Assembly (NCBI GenBank): GCA_014155875.1
Contig: JACEFZ010022354.1
Location: forward strand, 131,501-195,500
Length of the DNA stretch: 64,000 bases
Source: Cepaea nemoralis
Taxonomy: Eukaryota > Mollusca > Gastropoda > Stylommatophora > Helicidae
Direction: 5' to 3'
In this document: in pieces, positions 10,426-21,239 of the stretch
Layout: the number at the start of each line of letters is the position of its first letter
Numbering within the stretch: the stretch's first letter is position 1
Notes under the pieces: model-generated
What the model was told of the DNA's origin: nothing
Database searches by the model: none
Seen by the model: only the letters and a program-made list of their open reading frames with translations
Made by a program: the position numbers and the translations under genes

Positions 10426-10457
10426 ATGTTAACAATACGGGATATAATTACTTTAAA

Positions 10458-10680
10458 GTGTACTACATATCCTTTACAGGACGTCGCATTCAATTCCAGC
10501 ATTTTTTGGCTGTTTGTGATTTCTTGGCAAGTTTACCATTGCTTTCTGAACAACCGGCACTCATACCATTGCATGAAAACCAACACAAGGAGGTCTATTG
10601 CCAAATCGCCCGGAGCGGTATTTCGAACCCGGTATGCCGAATTATTAATTGCATCTGTAACTCCTTCGCCACAAAACAGA
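10458..10680 (-). mobile_element. tRNA-derived SINE, family S4
   Basis: Reverse copy. The 3' end is CATATCCTTTACAGGACGTC; the body contains GATTTCTTGGCAAGTTTACC; the head has a B-box-like GGGTTCGAAATACC on the minus strand (about 10617-10632). A further 50 bases to about 10735 are not assigned. Confidence 0.7.
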
Positions 10681-10779
10681 AACTTAGCACCAAATTTACT
10701 ATATTCAATTCAAATGTTAAATTAGAACTAGTGACTGGTTAAGAAACAGGAAGAACAACTATAAAGATTATACATGAAC

Positions 10780-11175
10780 TATAAACATTCATTAAATGAT
10801 GCCTGCACAAAACAGAAGGAATAAAAGTGGAGCTCATGGGGAGAACTAGACACGTACCACTGAATCAAGAGGCGAGAAAACAAAACACTGGCTCTTGATG
10901 GGACATACATTGAGAACATCTGAGAATAATATAACTAGAAAGAACTTTGTCTGGAAAGCACAGAGAAAAAGACAGGATTCAGCAGACTGCGCGGAAAAGA
11001 AATAGAGGAAGACATAACACAGGAAGAAGAGAAGTAGAATCAGAAATGAATATGTAGAGGACGTGGGCAGAGCTGCGCGGGATAGCTAAAGATAGGGTGG
11101 TTTGGAGTGAGTTAGTCGAGGGCATATGTTGCAATGCAGGACACAGGGCGAAGGAGGAAGAAGAATGGATGCTAC
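10780..11175 (+). pseudogene. non-LTR RT C-terminal fragment (GHTLR type)
   Basis: Spread over several frames are LLMGHTLRTSENNITRKNF, VWKAQRKRQDS and VVWSELVEGICCN, which follow the order of the post-RT tail of another invertebrate non-LTR family (a GHTLR box, a basic region, then a DRxxWxxLV box). At least three frame breaks. It ends near a GAAGGAGGAAGAAGAA tail. Confidence 0.55.
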
Positions 11176-11179
11176 TGCC

Positions 11180-11395
11180 CTATGCTATAACACTAAAACA
11201 AGTTAATGTGATTCAGTGTCGTACTATAAATAAGCACTAGTACAGTGAAAGAACTTTCTTAAACAGCCAGATCTCCACAAACTCCCGTCTCTCGTTGTGC
11301 CATCATTTTAATACAGACGGTTCCAATGACAAGCTCTCTGGCTGTCTATAATACTACTCCAACTTTCGTGTTGCCACGGAAAATTCAGAGCTGCT
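11180..11395. other. unassigned stretch
   Basis: No frame or repeat identified between the RT fragment and the CT-rich satellite. Confidence 0.5.
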
Positions 11396-12680
11396 TACAC
11401 TTATCTAGTTAGCTTGCCCTTCTCTCTTTCTCCCATTTCCTCACACTTCTTTAGCTGCCTTTCCTTACTCTCTCCCATTTTCTCACACTTCTCTAGCTGG
11501 CTTTCCCTTCTCTCAGCTGCTCATACTGATCTAGTTAGCTTGCCCTTCTCTCTTTCTCCCATTTCCTCACACATCTTTAGCTGTCTTACCTGACTCTCTC
11601 CCATTTTCTCACACTTCTCTAGCTGGCTTTCCCTTCTCTCAGCTGCTCACACTCCTCTAGCCGGCTTTCCCTTAACTCAGTTGCTCATAATTCTCTAGCT
11701 AGCCTTCCCTAATCTCCTTCCCTCTCATTTACTCACTGTTCTCTATCAGCTTTTCCGTACTTTCTACCCTTTGCTCACATTCTCTAGCTTTCTTTCTTTT
11801 CTCTCTTTCTGTCATTTGCTCATACTTCTCTAGCCGACTTTCTCTTCTCTCTTTTTCTCATTTGATCACACTATTCTAGCTGGCTTTCCCTTCTCTCTTT
11901 CTCTCATTTACTCACACTATTCTAGCCGGCTTTCCCTTCTCTCTTTCTCTCATTTACTCACACTATTCTAGCTGGCTTTCCCTTCTCTCTTTCTCTCATT
12001 TACTCACACTATTCTAGCTGGCTTTCCCTTCTCTCTTTCTCTCATTTACTCACACTATTCTAGCTGGCTTTCCCTTCTCTCTTTCTCTCATTTGCTCACA
12101 CTATTCTAGCCGGCTTTACCTTCTCTCTTTCTCTCATTTGTTCACACTTCTCCTGCTGGCTTTCCCTTCTCTATTTCTCTCATTTACTCACACTATTCTA
12201 GCTGGCTTTCCCTTCTCTCTTTCTCTCATTTGCTCACACTATTCTAGCCGGCTTTACCTTCTCTCTTTCTCTCATTTGTTCACACTTCTCCTGCTGGCTT
12301 TCCCTTCTCTATTTCTCTCATTTACTCACACTATTCTAGCTGGCTTTCCCTTCTCTCTTTCTCTCATTTGCTCACACTATTCTAGCCGGCTTTACCTTCT
12401 CTCTTTCTCTCATTTGTTCACACTTCTCCTGCTGGCTTTCCCTTCTCTATTTCTCTCATTTACTCACACTATTCTAGCTGGCTTTCCCTTCTCTCTTTCT
12501 CTCATTTGCTCACACTATTCTAGCCGGCTTTACCTTCTCTCTTTCTCTCATTTGTTCACACTTCTCCTGCTGGCTTTCCCTTCTCTCTTTCTCTCATTTG
12601 CTCACACTATTCTAGCCGGCTTTCCATTCTCTCTTTCTCTCATTTTCTCACACTTCTCTATCTGGCTTTCCCCTTCTCTC
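11396..12680 (+). repeat. CT-rich 46-bp satellite, array 1
   Basis: Units contain TTTCCCTTCTCTCTTTCTC, CATTTACTCACAC and TTCTAGCTGGC. Monomers are diverged on the left (11396-11880) and uniform afterwards. Within 12130-12610 three monomers form a 138-bp higher-order unit, repeated about 3.5 times and recognisable by its GTTCACACTTCTCCTGCTGG monomer. A 218-codon open frame here (12138-12794) only reflects that 138 is divisible by three. Confidence 0.95.
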
Positions 12681-13270
12681 CACCTCTTACCACGGCAAAT
12701 TCAGATCCAGAACACCTATTCTAATAATGATGAGGATATAATACACACAGAACCGTTAAAACGAAATAAATACACCAAAAAAGGTACGCTATAATAAGTT
12801 GCTATAGTAACAACATATATTTTGATTTCTGCTAAAACTTGTGTAGCTTCTCTATTAACTCTGATATCCAATGATTATTCCCTTTGGAAGACTGCTCACC
12901 AATGCTTGTTATTTTAAACTTAATCTAACTCACGTGCCTCAAACGTGGAACAAACACAGGATGTTCATGTCATACCCAGACAATTTAATACCAACATGAT
13001 CTCATTCATCTTTTTATCAAAAAATTAGACTAACTGCATTCATGGCTTCATATTTTATTTCTTTATATTCACGATTCAGTTTTTCTTGTTTCCGCACGGG
13101 ATAAAAAGTTGTTCAAACGTTTCTCTATTTGCTCTCGCCTATCTAACTAATTATTCAAATTTTATGTTGATTTTCCTCTATTATTTTTTTTCTCAATTGA
13201 TCTCTCCTCCCCATACTCTGTCAGTAATTATCTTTTTTCTCTCTGTATATTTCTTTCGCAAATACCTCGT
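12681..13270 (+). repeat. non-CT spacer, copy 1 of a 1.88-kb duplication
   Basis: The spacer starts CACCTCTTACCACGGCAAAT and includes CCAATGATTA and CGTGCCTCAAACGTGG. It recurs at 14557-15160 with few differences, at an offset of 1876 bp. It contains no gene that I can see. Confidence 0.9.
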
Positions 13271-14556
13271 ACTTTCTCTGTTGATCTCAATTCTCTAGCT
13301 AGCTTTCCCTACTCTCTTTCACTTATTTTCCCTCACTCTTCCAGCTGGCTTATCCTTCTCTCTTTTCCTCTCACTCAGTTGCTCACATTTTTCTAGCTAG
13401 CTTTTCCTTCTCTCTTTAATTCTCAGCTGCTCACATTTCTCTAGTTAGCTTTCCCTTCTTTCTTTCCTTTCAACTGCTCACATTTCTCTAGTTAGCTTTC
13501 CCTTCTTTCTTTCCTTTCAACTGCTCACATTTCTTTAGTTAGCTATCCCTTCTCTCTTTAATTCTCAATTGTTCACACTCCTCTAGCTGGCTTATCCTTC
13601 TCTCTTTCCTCAACAATTGGTCACACTTTTCTAGCTAGTTTATCATTTTTCTCTTTCCTGTCAGCTGCTCACATTTCTCTAGTTAGCTTTTCCTTCTCTC
13701 TTTAATTCACAGTTGTTCACACTTCTCAAGCTGGCTTTTACTTCTGTGTTTCCTTCTCAGCTACTGAAACTTTTCTAGCTAGCTTTCCCTTCTCTCAGCT
13801 GCTCACACTTATCTAGTTAGCTTACCCTTCTCTCTTTCTCCCATTTTCGCACACTACTTTAGCTGCCTTTCCTGAATCTCTCCCATTTTCTCACACTTCT
13901 CTAGCCGGTTTTCCCTTATCCCAGTTGCTCATAATTTTCTAGCTAACCTTCCCTAATCTCTTTCCCTCTCATTTGCTCACACTTCTCTATCTGCTTTCCC
14001 CTACTTTCTATCCTTTGCTCACATTATTCTAGCCTTTTTTCCCTTCCCTCTTTCTCTCATTTACTCACACTTTTCTAGCTGGCTTTCTCTTCTATCTTTC
14101 TCTCATTTACTCACATTATTCTAACTGGCTTTCCCTTCTCTCTTTCTCTCATTTACTCTCACTATTCTAGCCTGCTTTCACTTCTCTCTTTCTCTCATTT
14201 ACTCACACTATTCTAGCTGGCTTTCCCTTCTCTCTTTCTCTCATTTGCTCACACTATTCTAGCAGACTTTCCCTTCTCTCTTTCTCTCATTTACTCACAC
14301 TATTCTAGCTGGCTTTCCCTTCTCTCTTTCTCTCATGTGTTCACACTATTCTAGCTGGCGTTCACTTCTCTCTTTCTCTCATTTACTCACACTATTCTAG
14401 CTGGCTTTCACTTCTCTCTTTCATTCATTTACTCACACTATTCTAGCCGGCTTTCCCTTCTCTCTTTCTCTCATTTGTTCACACTATTTTAGCTGGCTTT
14501 CCCTTCTCTCTTTCTCTCATTTGTTCACACTTCTGTAGTTGGCTTTCCCTTCTCTC
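13271..14556 (+). repeat. CT-rich satellite, array 2
   Basis: Same monomer family as array 1. Its left half contains variants such as CAGCTGCTCACATTTCTCTA and its right half the uniform TTCTAGCTGGC type. With the spacer after it, this is the second unit of the large duplication. Confidence 0.9.
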
Positions 14557-15160
14557 CACCTCTTACCACGGCAAATTCAGATCCAGAACACCTATTCTGA
14601 TAATATGATGATATAATACACGCAGAACCATTAAAACGAAAGAAATACACCAAAACAGGGAAAGTAAAAAAAAAATTAGCTAAAATACGTTGCTATGGTA
14701 ACAACATATATATTTTGATTTCTGCTGAAACTTATGTCACTTCTCTAACTCTGATATCCAATGATTACTCCCCTTGGAAGATCGCTCACCAACGCTTAAT
14801 ATTCTAAACCCAATCTAACTCACGTGCCTCAAACGTGGAACAAACACAGGATGTTCATGTCATACCAAGACAATTTAATACCAACATGATCTCATTTATC
14901 TTTTTATTCAAAAATTAGACTAACTGCATTCATGGCTTCATATTTTATTTCTTTATATTCACGATTCAGTTTTTCTTGTTTCCGCACGGGATAAAAATTT
15001 GTTCAAACGTTTCTCTATTTGCTCTCGCGGTTCTAACTAATTATTCAAATTTTATGTAGATTTTCTTCTGTTATTTTTTTAAGTTGATCTCTCCTCCCAA
15101 TACTCTGTCAGTAATTATCTTTTTTTTCCTCTGTATATTTCATTCGCAAATACCTCGTAC
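14557..15160 (+). repeat. non-CT spacer, copy 2
   Basis: Closely matches 12681-13270 base for base, with small indels (for example an A-rich insertion near 14665). Confidence 0.9.
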
Positions 15161-15940
15161 TTTCTCTGTTGATCTCAATTCTCTAGCTAGCTTTCCCTAC
15201 TCTCTTTCACTTATATTCCCCCACTCCTCTATCTGGCTGATCCGTCTCTCTTTGTCTCTCAGTTGCTCACACTTTTCTAGCTAGCTTTCCTTTCTCTCTT
15301 TCCTTTCAGCTGCTCACATTCCTCTAGTTATCTTTTCTCTCTCTCCCATCATTTTCAGTTGTTCACACTTCTAAAGCTGGCTTTTCCTCCTTTGTTTCCC
15401 TCTCAGCTACTCACACTTACCTAGTTAGCTTGCCCTTCTCTCTTTCTCCCAGTTCCCCACACTTCTTTAGCTGCCTTTCCCTACTCTCTCCCATTTTCTC
15501 ACAGTCCTCTAGCTGGCTTTCCCTTCTTTCAGCTGCGCATACTTCTCTAGCTAGCTTTCCCTAATCTCTTTCCCTCTCACTTGCTCACACATTTCTCTAT
15601 ATATTTTCCCCTACTTTCCACCCTTGCTCACACTTCTCTAGCCGGCTTTCCCTTCTTTCAGCTGCTCATACTTCTCTAGCTAGCTTTCCCTAATCTCTTT
15701 CCCTCTCACTTGCTCACACATTTCTCTATCTGCTATCCCCTAATTTCTACTCTTGCTCACACTTCTCTAGCCGGCTTTCTCTTCTCTCTTTCTCTCATTT
15801 GCTCACACTATTCTACTTGGCTTTCCCTTCTCTCTTTCTCTGATTTGCTCACACTATTCTAGTCGGCTTTCCCTTCTCTCTTTCTCTCATTTGCTCACAC
15901 CATTCTTGCTGGCTTGTCCTTCTCTCCACCTCTTGTGTAG
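15161..15940 (+). repeat. CT-rich satellite, array 3, with degenerate edge
   Basis: Third run of the same monomers, ending near CACCTCTTGTGTAGC. Degraded CT-rich sequence continues to about 16130. Confidence 0.85.
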
Positions 15941-16134
15941 CTCTCACTTCTCCTGATAGCTATGTCGCTGTCAGTTCCTTAGATGTCCCTCCATTCTGGC
16001 TATCTCTTTGTTGTTTTGTTTTCTCTAGCTACCTCCCTTTTCTCCACCTCTATGTTAACCCTAATTCTTTAGCTGCAGCTTTCATCTCTCTCTCTCTCTC
16101 TACAATATTCTAAATTCTCTAGCTGTATCTCTCT

Positions 16135-16515
16135 TCAAAGCAAATTAAGGAGAACTTGGAAGCAACAGAGATGTAGTTCCTGAGTTATGAATTCCTTGGA
16201 CTGCCAGAGTAACTAACAACGACTGTCTGAAACAGGCTAATGAAACTGAAGCATTACATACAACAATTAAAAAGAGACAAACAGCTTTCTTTGGTCATGT
16301 GATGAGAAAAGAAGCACTGAGGAACATCGTGACAACTGGAAAGATCAAGGGGAAGAGAGGCAGAGGCAGACTAAGAGAAATTATGCTGCATGGATTGAGA
16401 CGGTGGCATGGAGGAATATCATCAGCAGAGTTGATCCAGAAAACCAAGGCGCGAGATCTGTGGAGAGCCATGAACGCCTACGCCAGCCGGCAGGGCACTT
16501 GGTGATGGTGATCTC
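16135..16515 (+). pseudogene. RTE-like C-terminal fragment
   Basis: The frame from 16299 reads MRKEALRNIVTTGKIKGKRG, then RGRLREIMLHGLRRWHGG and LWRAMNAYASRQGTW. Upstream in the same region are WTARVTNNDCLKQ and KKRQTAFFGHVMRK. This is the conserved tail of RTE-like ORFs: the RRQ-FFGHVMR box, the GKRxRGR box, then the WRxMxAxAxRHG end. The 3' end carries TGATGGTGAT. 5' truncated; the last 68 codons are open. Confidence 0.7.
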
Positions 16516-16575
16516 TCTTCACTCTGCCTCGATTTCGCTCTTACTAATGTCAATTTTAGGAATCGACTTATTGTA

Positions 16576-16791
16576 TCGCATCACTATTTTTAACGCTATA
16601 CAATGTATGTGCATAATTTGCTCTCCATTTTTTACATTTTTGTGAGAATACTCAAGATAATCGACAGTGTAGGTGTGTGTTAAGTGTGGGAGTTTGTTCA
16701 CATTAGCTTCAGAGATTATTTGAGGCATTATGTGAGTGTCTAGATGTGAGGATTGTGTTTGTGTTGGGGGATGAGTTTGTGGGTGGGGATA

Positions 16792-16841
<50 letters not shown>

Positions 16842-18262
16842 GGAATTTTATGTGGCTGGGTGGGTGGGTGGAGAGATGTGTTGATGGGTGGGGGAATATG
16901 TGTGTGGATGAGGGATGTTTCTGCGTGGAAATGTGAGTGGGCCGGTGGGAGTGTCAGTGTGGGCGAGGGATGTGTGTTAGTGGGTGGGTATTGGTGGGTG
17001 GTGGTGTGGATGTGTGGGTGGGGATGTGTGGGTGGGGGTATATGGATGGGGGTATGTGGATGGGTGGTTGGGGATTGTGTAGGGGGTGTGGGGGATGTGT
17101 GTATGGGTTGAGAGATGGGTGTGGCTTATGTGTATATGGATGGAAGAGGTGTGTGGGTTGGGGATGTGTGTGTGGATCGGTGTTTGTGTGTTGTGAGGGA
17201 ATGTGTAGATAGGGAGTGTATGTGTGTATTGTGGAGGTGTATGTGTGGGTGGGAGATGTGTGTTGGAGTATGGGAGAAGTGTTTGGGTGGGGAAGTGAGT
17301 GGGTGGGTGGGAAGTGTGGAATGTGTGGGTTTGTGGGCGATGTGTAGGTGGGTGCGGAGATGAGTGGGTTGGTGGGTGGAGGGATGTTAGTATGGATGAG
17401 TGGATTGGTGGGTGGAGGGATGTTAGTATGGATGGGGCATGTGGGTGGGTGAGGGATGTGTGGGAGGAGGATGTCTGTTTGAGTTGGTGTGTTTGCGAGG
17501 GTGTTGGTGGGTAGTGGGATGTGTGGGTGTTAGCGGGTGGGGGGATATATGAGTGGAGGATGTGTGTGTGGGGATGTGTGTGTGTGGGATGTGTGTTTGC
17601 GTGGAAGATGTGTGTGTTGGTGGGGGAAATGTGTGTCGGTGGGGGATGTGTGTGTGGTTGTTGGGGTGTGTGGGTGGATGTGAAGGTAGGCGCGGAAATG
17701 TCTGTGTGGATGGGAAAATGTATGGATATGGGTGGTTGATGAGTGAGTGTGTGAGGGGTATGTGTGTGTGTGAGAGAGGTATGTGTGTGTGGTTGGAGGG
17801 TGTGTGGGTGGGTGGAGGGTGTGTGGGTGGGTGGAGCATGTGTGTGTGGGTGAGCTTGATTGGATTGGGGTATGTGTGAGTGGGTGGAAATATGCGTGTG
17901 GGTGGGAGAGAGATGTATGGGTTGTGGCGAGATCTGTGAGTGGGTGGAGGGATGAGTCGGGTATGTGTGGTGGGTGGGAGATGTGTGGGTATGGGTGGGT
18001 GATGTGTGAGTAGGTGAGAGATGTGTGTGTGGGTTGGTGCAGGATGTGTGTGTGGGAGGAGGGATGTGTCACATAACATGAGAATATCATTGTTTATGCT
18101 TACAACATTCATTTTACAATGCTTTTTCCCCCTATGTGAATGCTTCATGCACTGTTGATGAACGAAAGATGAGTAATAGGAAGGGCCGAAAGTAAGACGG
18201 GCCTAAGGTAGCCCAATTTGTTACCCTTTGAAAATAAAGATCAATTCAATTCAATTATATCT
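16576..18262 (+). mobile_element. minisatellite-cored element, copy A
   Basis: The left end (16576-16760: CATCACTATTTTTAACG, then AAGTGTGGGAGTTTGTTCA, then GTGTCTAGATGTGAGGA) and the right end (18080-18262: GTTTATG, TACAACATTCATTTTACAATG, GATGAACGAAAGATGAGT, CCTTTGAAAATAAAG, then a TTCAATTCAATT tail) both match copy B at 24705-26741 in reverse. Between them lie about 1.3 kb of GTGTGGGTGGGGGATG-type minisatellite. The Gly/Val/Cys/Trp-rich open frames it produces are artefacts. No enzyme is encoded, so any movement would be non-autonomous. Confidence 0.75.
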
Positions 18263-19036
18263 CTCTCCCACTCGCATATCCGCATGTTTTACGTCTCTCT
18301 CCGTTTCGTTTGCCCTGCAGTATCCAGCAACAATATTTTGTAGTTATACTATTAATAGAATTTCTCTCTGTGTGTCCTGTCTTTGATTACACCTAATACT
18401 TTGAAGCTTTTGTGAAGTTCCTGGTTAGCAGAATCATCCTGACCATGTGTTTGTAGATCCCTTTCACTATATCTCTTTACCTCTATCTACTCGCCTACCT
18501 TATCCTGTTTCCTTCTTGTTCAACTCACCAAGACTCTGGTGTCCCTATTCCTCCCCAATCTGTCCCTCAGTATTCCTTGCTTTCTCTACACCTATCTCGC
18601 CTCTTTCTCGTTTCATCCGGCCGACTAACCACCGTACTACGTCACTTCCGTAGCTGTGGGTTTGCGGCAGTGGCGAACACTGGCGAAACCCACATAAGAA
18701 CTCGTGACACAGACTGATCCCGATCAACTTGGGTCTGGTTCGGCGGGAAGCTTGGGGCTGTTTGTTTACGTTAGCGGACACATGTTAGTACAGTCTGCTG
18801 GCAGGTGTACCTGGTTGAGGATCCCGCTGGGTGGAGAATGTCAACAGTACAATAATAGACATCACACAGCTCATCGCATGTACAGTAGTCATGGGCGGCG
18901 CTGTCGGCAGCAACGGGCGCTCTGTGAGTAAACTAGGTCGCCAACAATCTTTATGTTGAAAGATGGCCACAACAAGAATTGATTTATTTCCGTATCCGGG
19001 AACTTCCCATAAAACGTCATCAATTTTAACATATGC
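18263..19036. other. unassigned stretch
   Basis: Pyrimidine-rich at first (18265-18620), then ordinary sequence. No domain recognised in any frame. Confidence 0.5.
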
Positions 19037-19051
19037 CATTTGTGTCCAATT

Positions 19052-19438
19052 CCAATTCCAATTCCAAAAACAAAAATTCCAAATTCGTCCTCGTCTAACC
19101 TGCTTCATCAGCTGTGGTTATAATTGAGGATCGTGGTTTTTGTGGGTTTATTCACCCTAATTCTTGTCTTGTGAGTCCTATCTCGGACTGGTTATGTAGC
19201 GTTTGTGTCTGTGACGTCAGCAGTGGTCGGCGGCTATCCTTTGTGCTCTTCTGTTGTTATGGTTTTCTTTGTTGGTGTAGGCTCCTGGCTCGTCTGGCTG
19301 CAGTCCTTATAAGGACTTTTCGTAATCCCCCTCCAGCTGGGGGATCGGTCCGTGGCTGTCCTTTGTGCATGTTTCATCTTGTTTTCTTTGGTGGTGCAGG
19401 CTCCTGGCTTTATTGGTTGCAGTCCTTAAAAGGACTTT
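19052..19438 (-). other. 3' UTR with repeated AGTCC/GGACT hairpins
   Basis: Three short inverted repeats occur: 19174-19189 (AGTCC, 6-base loop, GGACT), 19302-19317 (AGTCCTTATAAGGACT, a perfect 16-bp palindrome) and 19421-19436 (AGTCCTTAAAAGGACT). The last two sit in a roughly 80-bp sequence duplicated at about 118-bp spacing. A related 3' end at 34552-34830 keeps one such hairpin at 34665-34680. A role in RT recognition is only an inference. Confidence 0.65.
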
Positions 19439-20905
19439 TTATTTGGTCTTTTTTTCTCCTTTATTGTGTATTTTCTGTAGGAGCTTATCGACGTTTTCAT
19501 TTTCCTCCTTGTGCATGTTTTCACAGTTGCGTTTGCGATACTGCTGCCTAAAGTTTTCTTCCTCCGTGGTCAGCCATGGGACGACTTTACCGTCATCTAT
19601 ATAGTACTCGAAGTCGTTCTCACGGTCGTAGAGTACTACTGGGTATACCATCGGTTTCCCCCGGAGTTTCTTAGGCTTCTTCTTTTCTTTTTCTTCCCAG
19701 CGCCTTCTGAATTCCTCGCGCTTGAGTTCCTCCTTGTCGACTGGGTATTCTGTGCCTCCTTCAGAGATCCGACGGTATAGTAGTTCCCTCTTGGGCGTTG
19801 TGGTTGGGCTGCTGGCTTCAGCTTGCGGTTCAGGCTCGGTCTCTTGGTTTTCTTCTTGCTGTTTCTCTGTGAGTTCTTGTGTGGCTTCTGTTAATTTGTT
19901 TTGAAAGAGTCCCATTTCAGCTCTATGCAATTCTCTTTCGGTCTTGATCATTTGTAGGATTTCTTCGTTCTCCTTTTTCGTCTCAGCCATGCGCTGAATC
20001 TCTTGTTTGATGTCGAGCTGGATTTCTTTCATGTCGGCCAGCAGCTTCTCATTATCGCTGGTCGGAGACGTCGTCAGCAGTGCCTTGACTTGCTTCTTCA
20101 ACTCGTCTATCTGCTTTTGAAGTTGATCTCTTTCAGCTTGTGCTATACCCGTGGCTGTCTCGCCCCTCTGCATTGCTTCCTTGAATGGTGTCTTTGTGAT
20201 GATGGCGATCTTTAAGACGTCTCTGTGTCTCTGCAGGTACGGACAGCCCAGGTATCTTGCTCCATGTTTGCCCAGGCAGTTGGCGCACTTTCTTTTGTTG
20301 TTGGGTGCTCGGAAGTCCGTGTCCAGCTTGGCCAGCGGACACTCCTTGAAGGCGTGGTGATCGGCGCAGTATCGGCATATTTCCGTCTTGCTGCGACACT
20401 TAGCTCTACTGTGGCCGGCCTTCTGACATCTGGAACATTGCGTGATTCTTGGTATGTATCTCTCTGGTTGCTGTATTCTCTTTTTGAATGATGCTGTGGT
20501 CGGCATCTCGCTGCCCTCCGACGTCACTACTGCCAAGGTTGTAGGTACCTTGGAGTAGGTGAGAAGCCGCTCCGCCTTCAAGAATCGGATGTGAAGATTC
20601 TCTTCACGTAGCTGCTTCAGGATTTCTTCATCTGTCAGCTCCACAGGAATCCGCTTGACAACCCATCGGACTGTTTTCGAGTCGGTGTTTCCGACTCTGG
20701 TGTCTTTCTCCTCCTTCTCTGCTGTCTTGGTTGACTGTGTTGGGCTGTTAATCTTCTCCCTCGTAGTAGCTTCAGTGATGGCTGTAATATCAGGCTCTTT
20801 GATGCAGCTAGCAGGTGGGCTCTCGACGTTCTTCTTCTTGGTGTCGGCTCCCACGCTGCACATCTTGGCAACAGCGTGTTTCTTGTTGGATTTTCCACGT
20901 GACAT
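19439..20905 (-). CDS. retrotransposon ORF1 (gag-like, three zinc knuckles)
   Basis: About 488 residues from the first ATG (20905); the open frame extends 21 codons further upstream without an ATG. Order: Lys/Glu-rich N-terminus; a globular segment with RWVVKRIPVELTDEEIL (RRM-like position, about residues 79-96); three zinc knuckles in about 157-221 (CSRCQKAGHSRAKC, CRYCADHHAFKEC, CANCLGKHGARYLGC); a long coiled coil about 245-350 (QLQKQIDELKKQVKALL onward); an acidic Pro/Glu stretch; and a Lys/Arg-rich tail with YPVVLYDRENDFEYYIDDG. Such proteins bind the element RNA as a cytoplasmic RNP and act as chaperones. No stop or frameshift, so the copy is young or under constraint. No matching ORF2 follows it. 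It could belong to the same broad clade as the element at 51.7-55.2 kb, but their 3' ends differ. Confidence 0.85.
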   Translation of the reverse strand: MSRGKSNKKHAVAKMCSVGADTKKKNVESPPASCIKEPDITAITEATTREKINSPTQSTKTAEKEEKDTRVGNTDSKTVRWVVKRIPVELTDEEILKQLREENLHIRFLKAERLLTYSKVPTTLAVVTSEGSEMPTTASFKKRIQQPERYIPRITQCSRCQKAGHSRAKCRSKTEICRYCADHHAFKECPLAKLDTDFRAPNNKRKCANCLGKHGARYLGCPYLQRHRDVLKIAIITKTPFKEAMQRGETATGIAQAERDQLQKQIDELKKQVKALLTTSPTSDNEKLLADMKEIQLDIKQEIQRMAETKKENEEILQMIKTERELHRAEMGLFQNKLTEATQELTEKQQEENQETEPEPQAEASSPTTTPKRELLYRRISEGGTEYPVDKEELKREEFRRRWEEKEKKKPKKLRGKPMVYPVVLYDRENDFEYYIDDGKVVPWLTTEEENFRQQYRKRNCENMHKEENENVDKLLQKIHNKGEKKTK

Positions 20906-21004
20906 TTTCCCGCTGATCAGGCTTCTTGACAGAATAATGCGACTTGTGAATGGCACACGATGACCCACACAAACGCATTTGTGTCCAATTTCTTATCTCT
21001 TTAA

Positions 21005-21036
<32 letters not shown>

Positions 21037-21106
21037 AATGCAAAGAAGAAGAAGAAGAAGAAGAAGAAGAAGAAGAAGAAGAAGAAGAAGAAGAAGAAGA
21101 AGAATT
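21005..21106 (+). repeat. (GAT)n then (GAA)n microsatellite
   Basis: About 10 ATG/GAT triplets, a short ATAATGCAAA link, and about 20 GAA triplets. Confidence 0.95.
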
Positions 21107-21111
21107 GTTTC

Positions 21112-21235
21112 TGCAGCGAGGCGCTGTCGTAATTTGGAGGTAACAGATTCGAATCCCGTCGGTAACTACAGCTTTCAATTTTTGTGTCGACTAGTGCGTC
21201 CTCTAATCTCTGCTTCTTTCTCCTACATCTATGAG
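21112..21235 (+). mobile_element. tRNA-headed SINE-like fragment
   Basis: B-box-like GATTCGAATCC (21147-21156) follows GCGAGGCGCTGTCGTAATTTG with tRNA-like spacing. The family was not resolved. It directly abuts the GAA tract. Confidence 0.4.
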
Positions 21236-21239
21236 CGCT

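Larger units (their letters stand above)
19037..20990 (-). mobile_element. ORF1-only I/Jockey-type non-LTR element with 15-bp TSD
   Basis: Perfect copies of CATTTGTGTCCAATT (19037-19051 and 20976-20990) flank a unit that reads, on the minus strand: about 70-bp 5' UTR, intact ORF1, about 390-bp 3' UTR, and a GGAATT-type tandem tail (19052-19066). No endonuclease or RT sequence is present between ORF1 and the tail. The TSD and simple tail show target-primed reverse transcription. The unit therefore moved as an ORF1-only RNA, or lost ORF2 by internal deletion before or after insertion. Confidence 0.8.

Noticed and set aside
12138..12794. 218-codon open frame with a 46-residue repeat
   Set aside because: Arises because the 138-bp satellite trimer is divisible by three; no domain or start context.
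16746..18148. Several Gly/Val/Cys/Trp-rich and His/Pro/Thr-rich frames on both strands
   Set aside because: Products of the G/T-rich minisatellite core.
19114..19604. Plus-strand frames of 145 and 79 codons
   Set aside because: Antisense shadows of the retrotransposon 3' UTR and ORF1.
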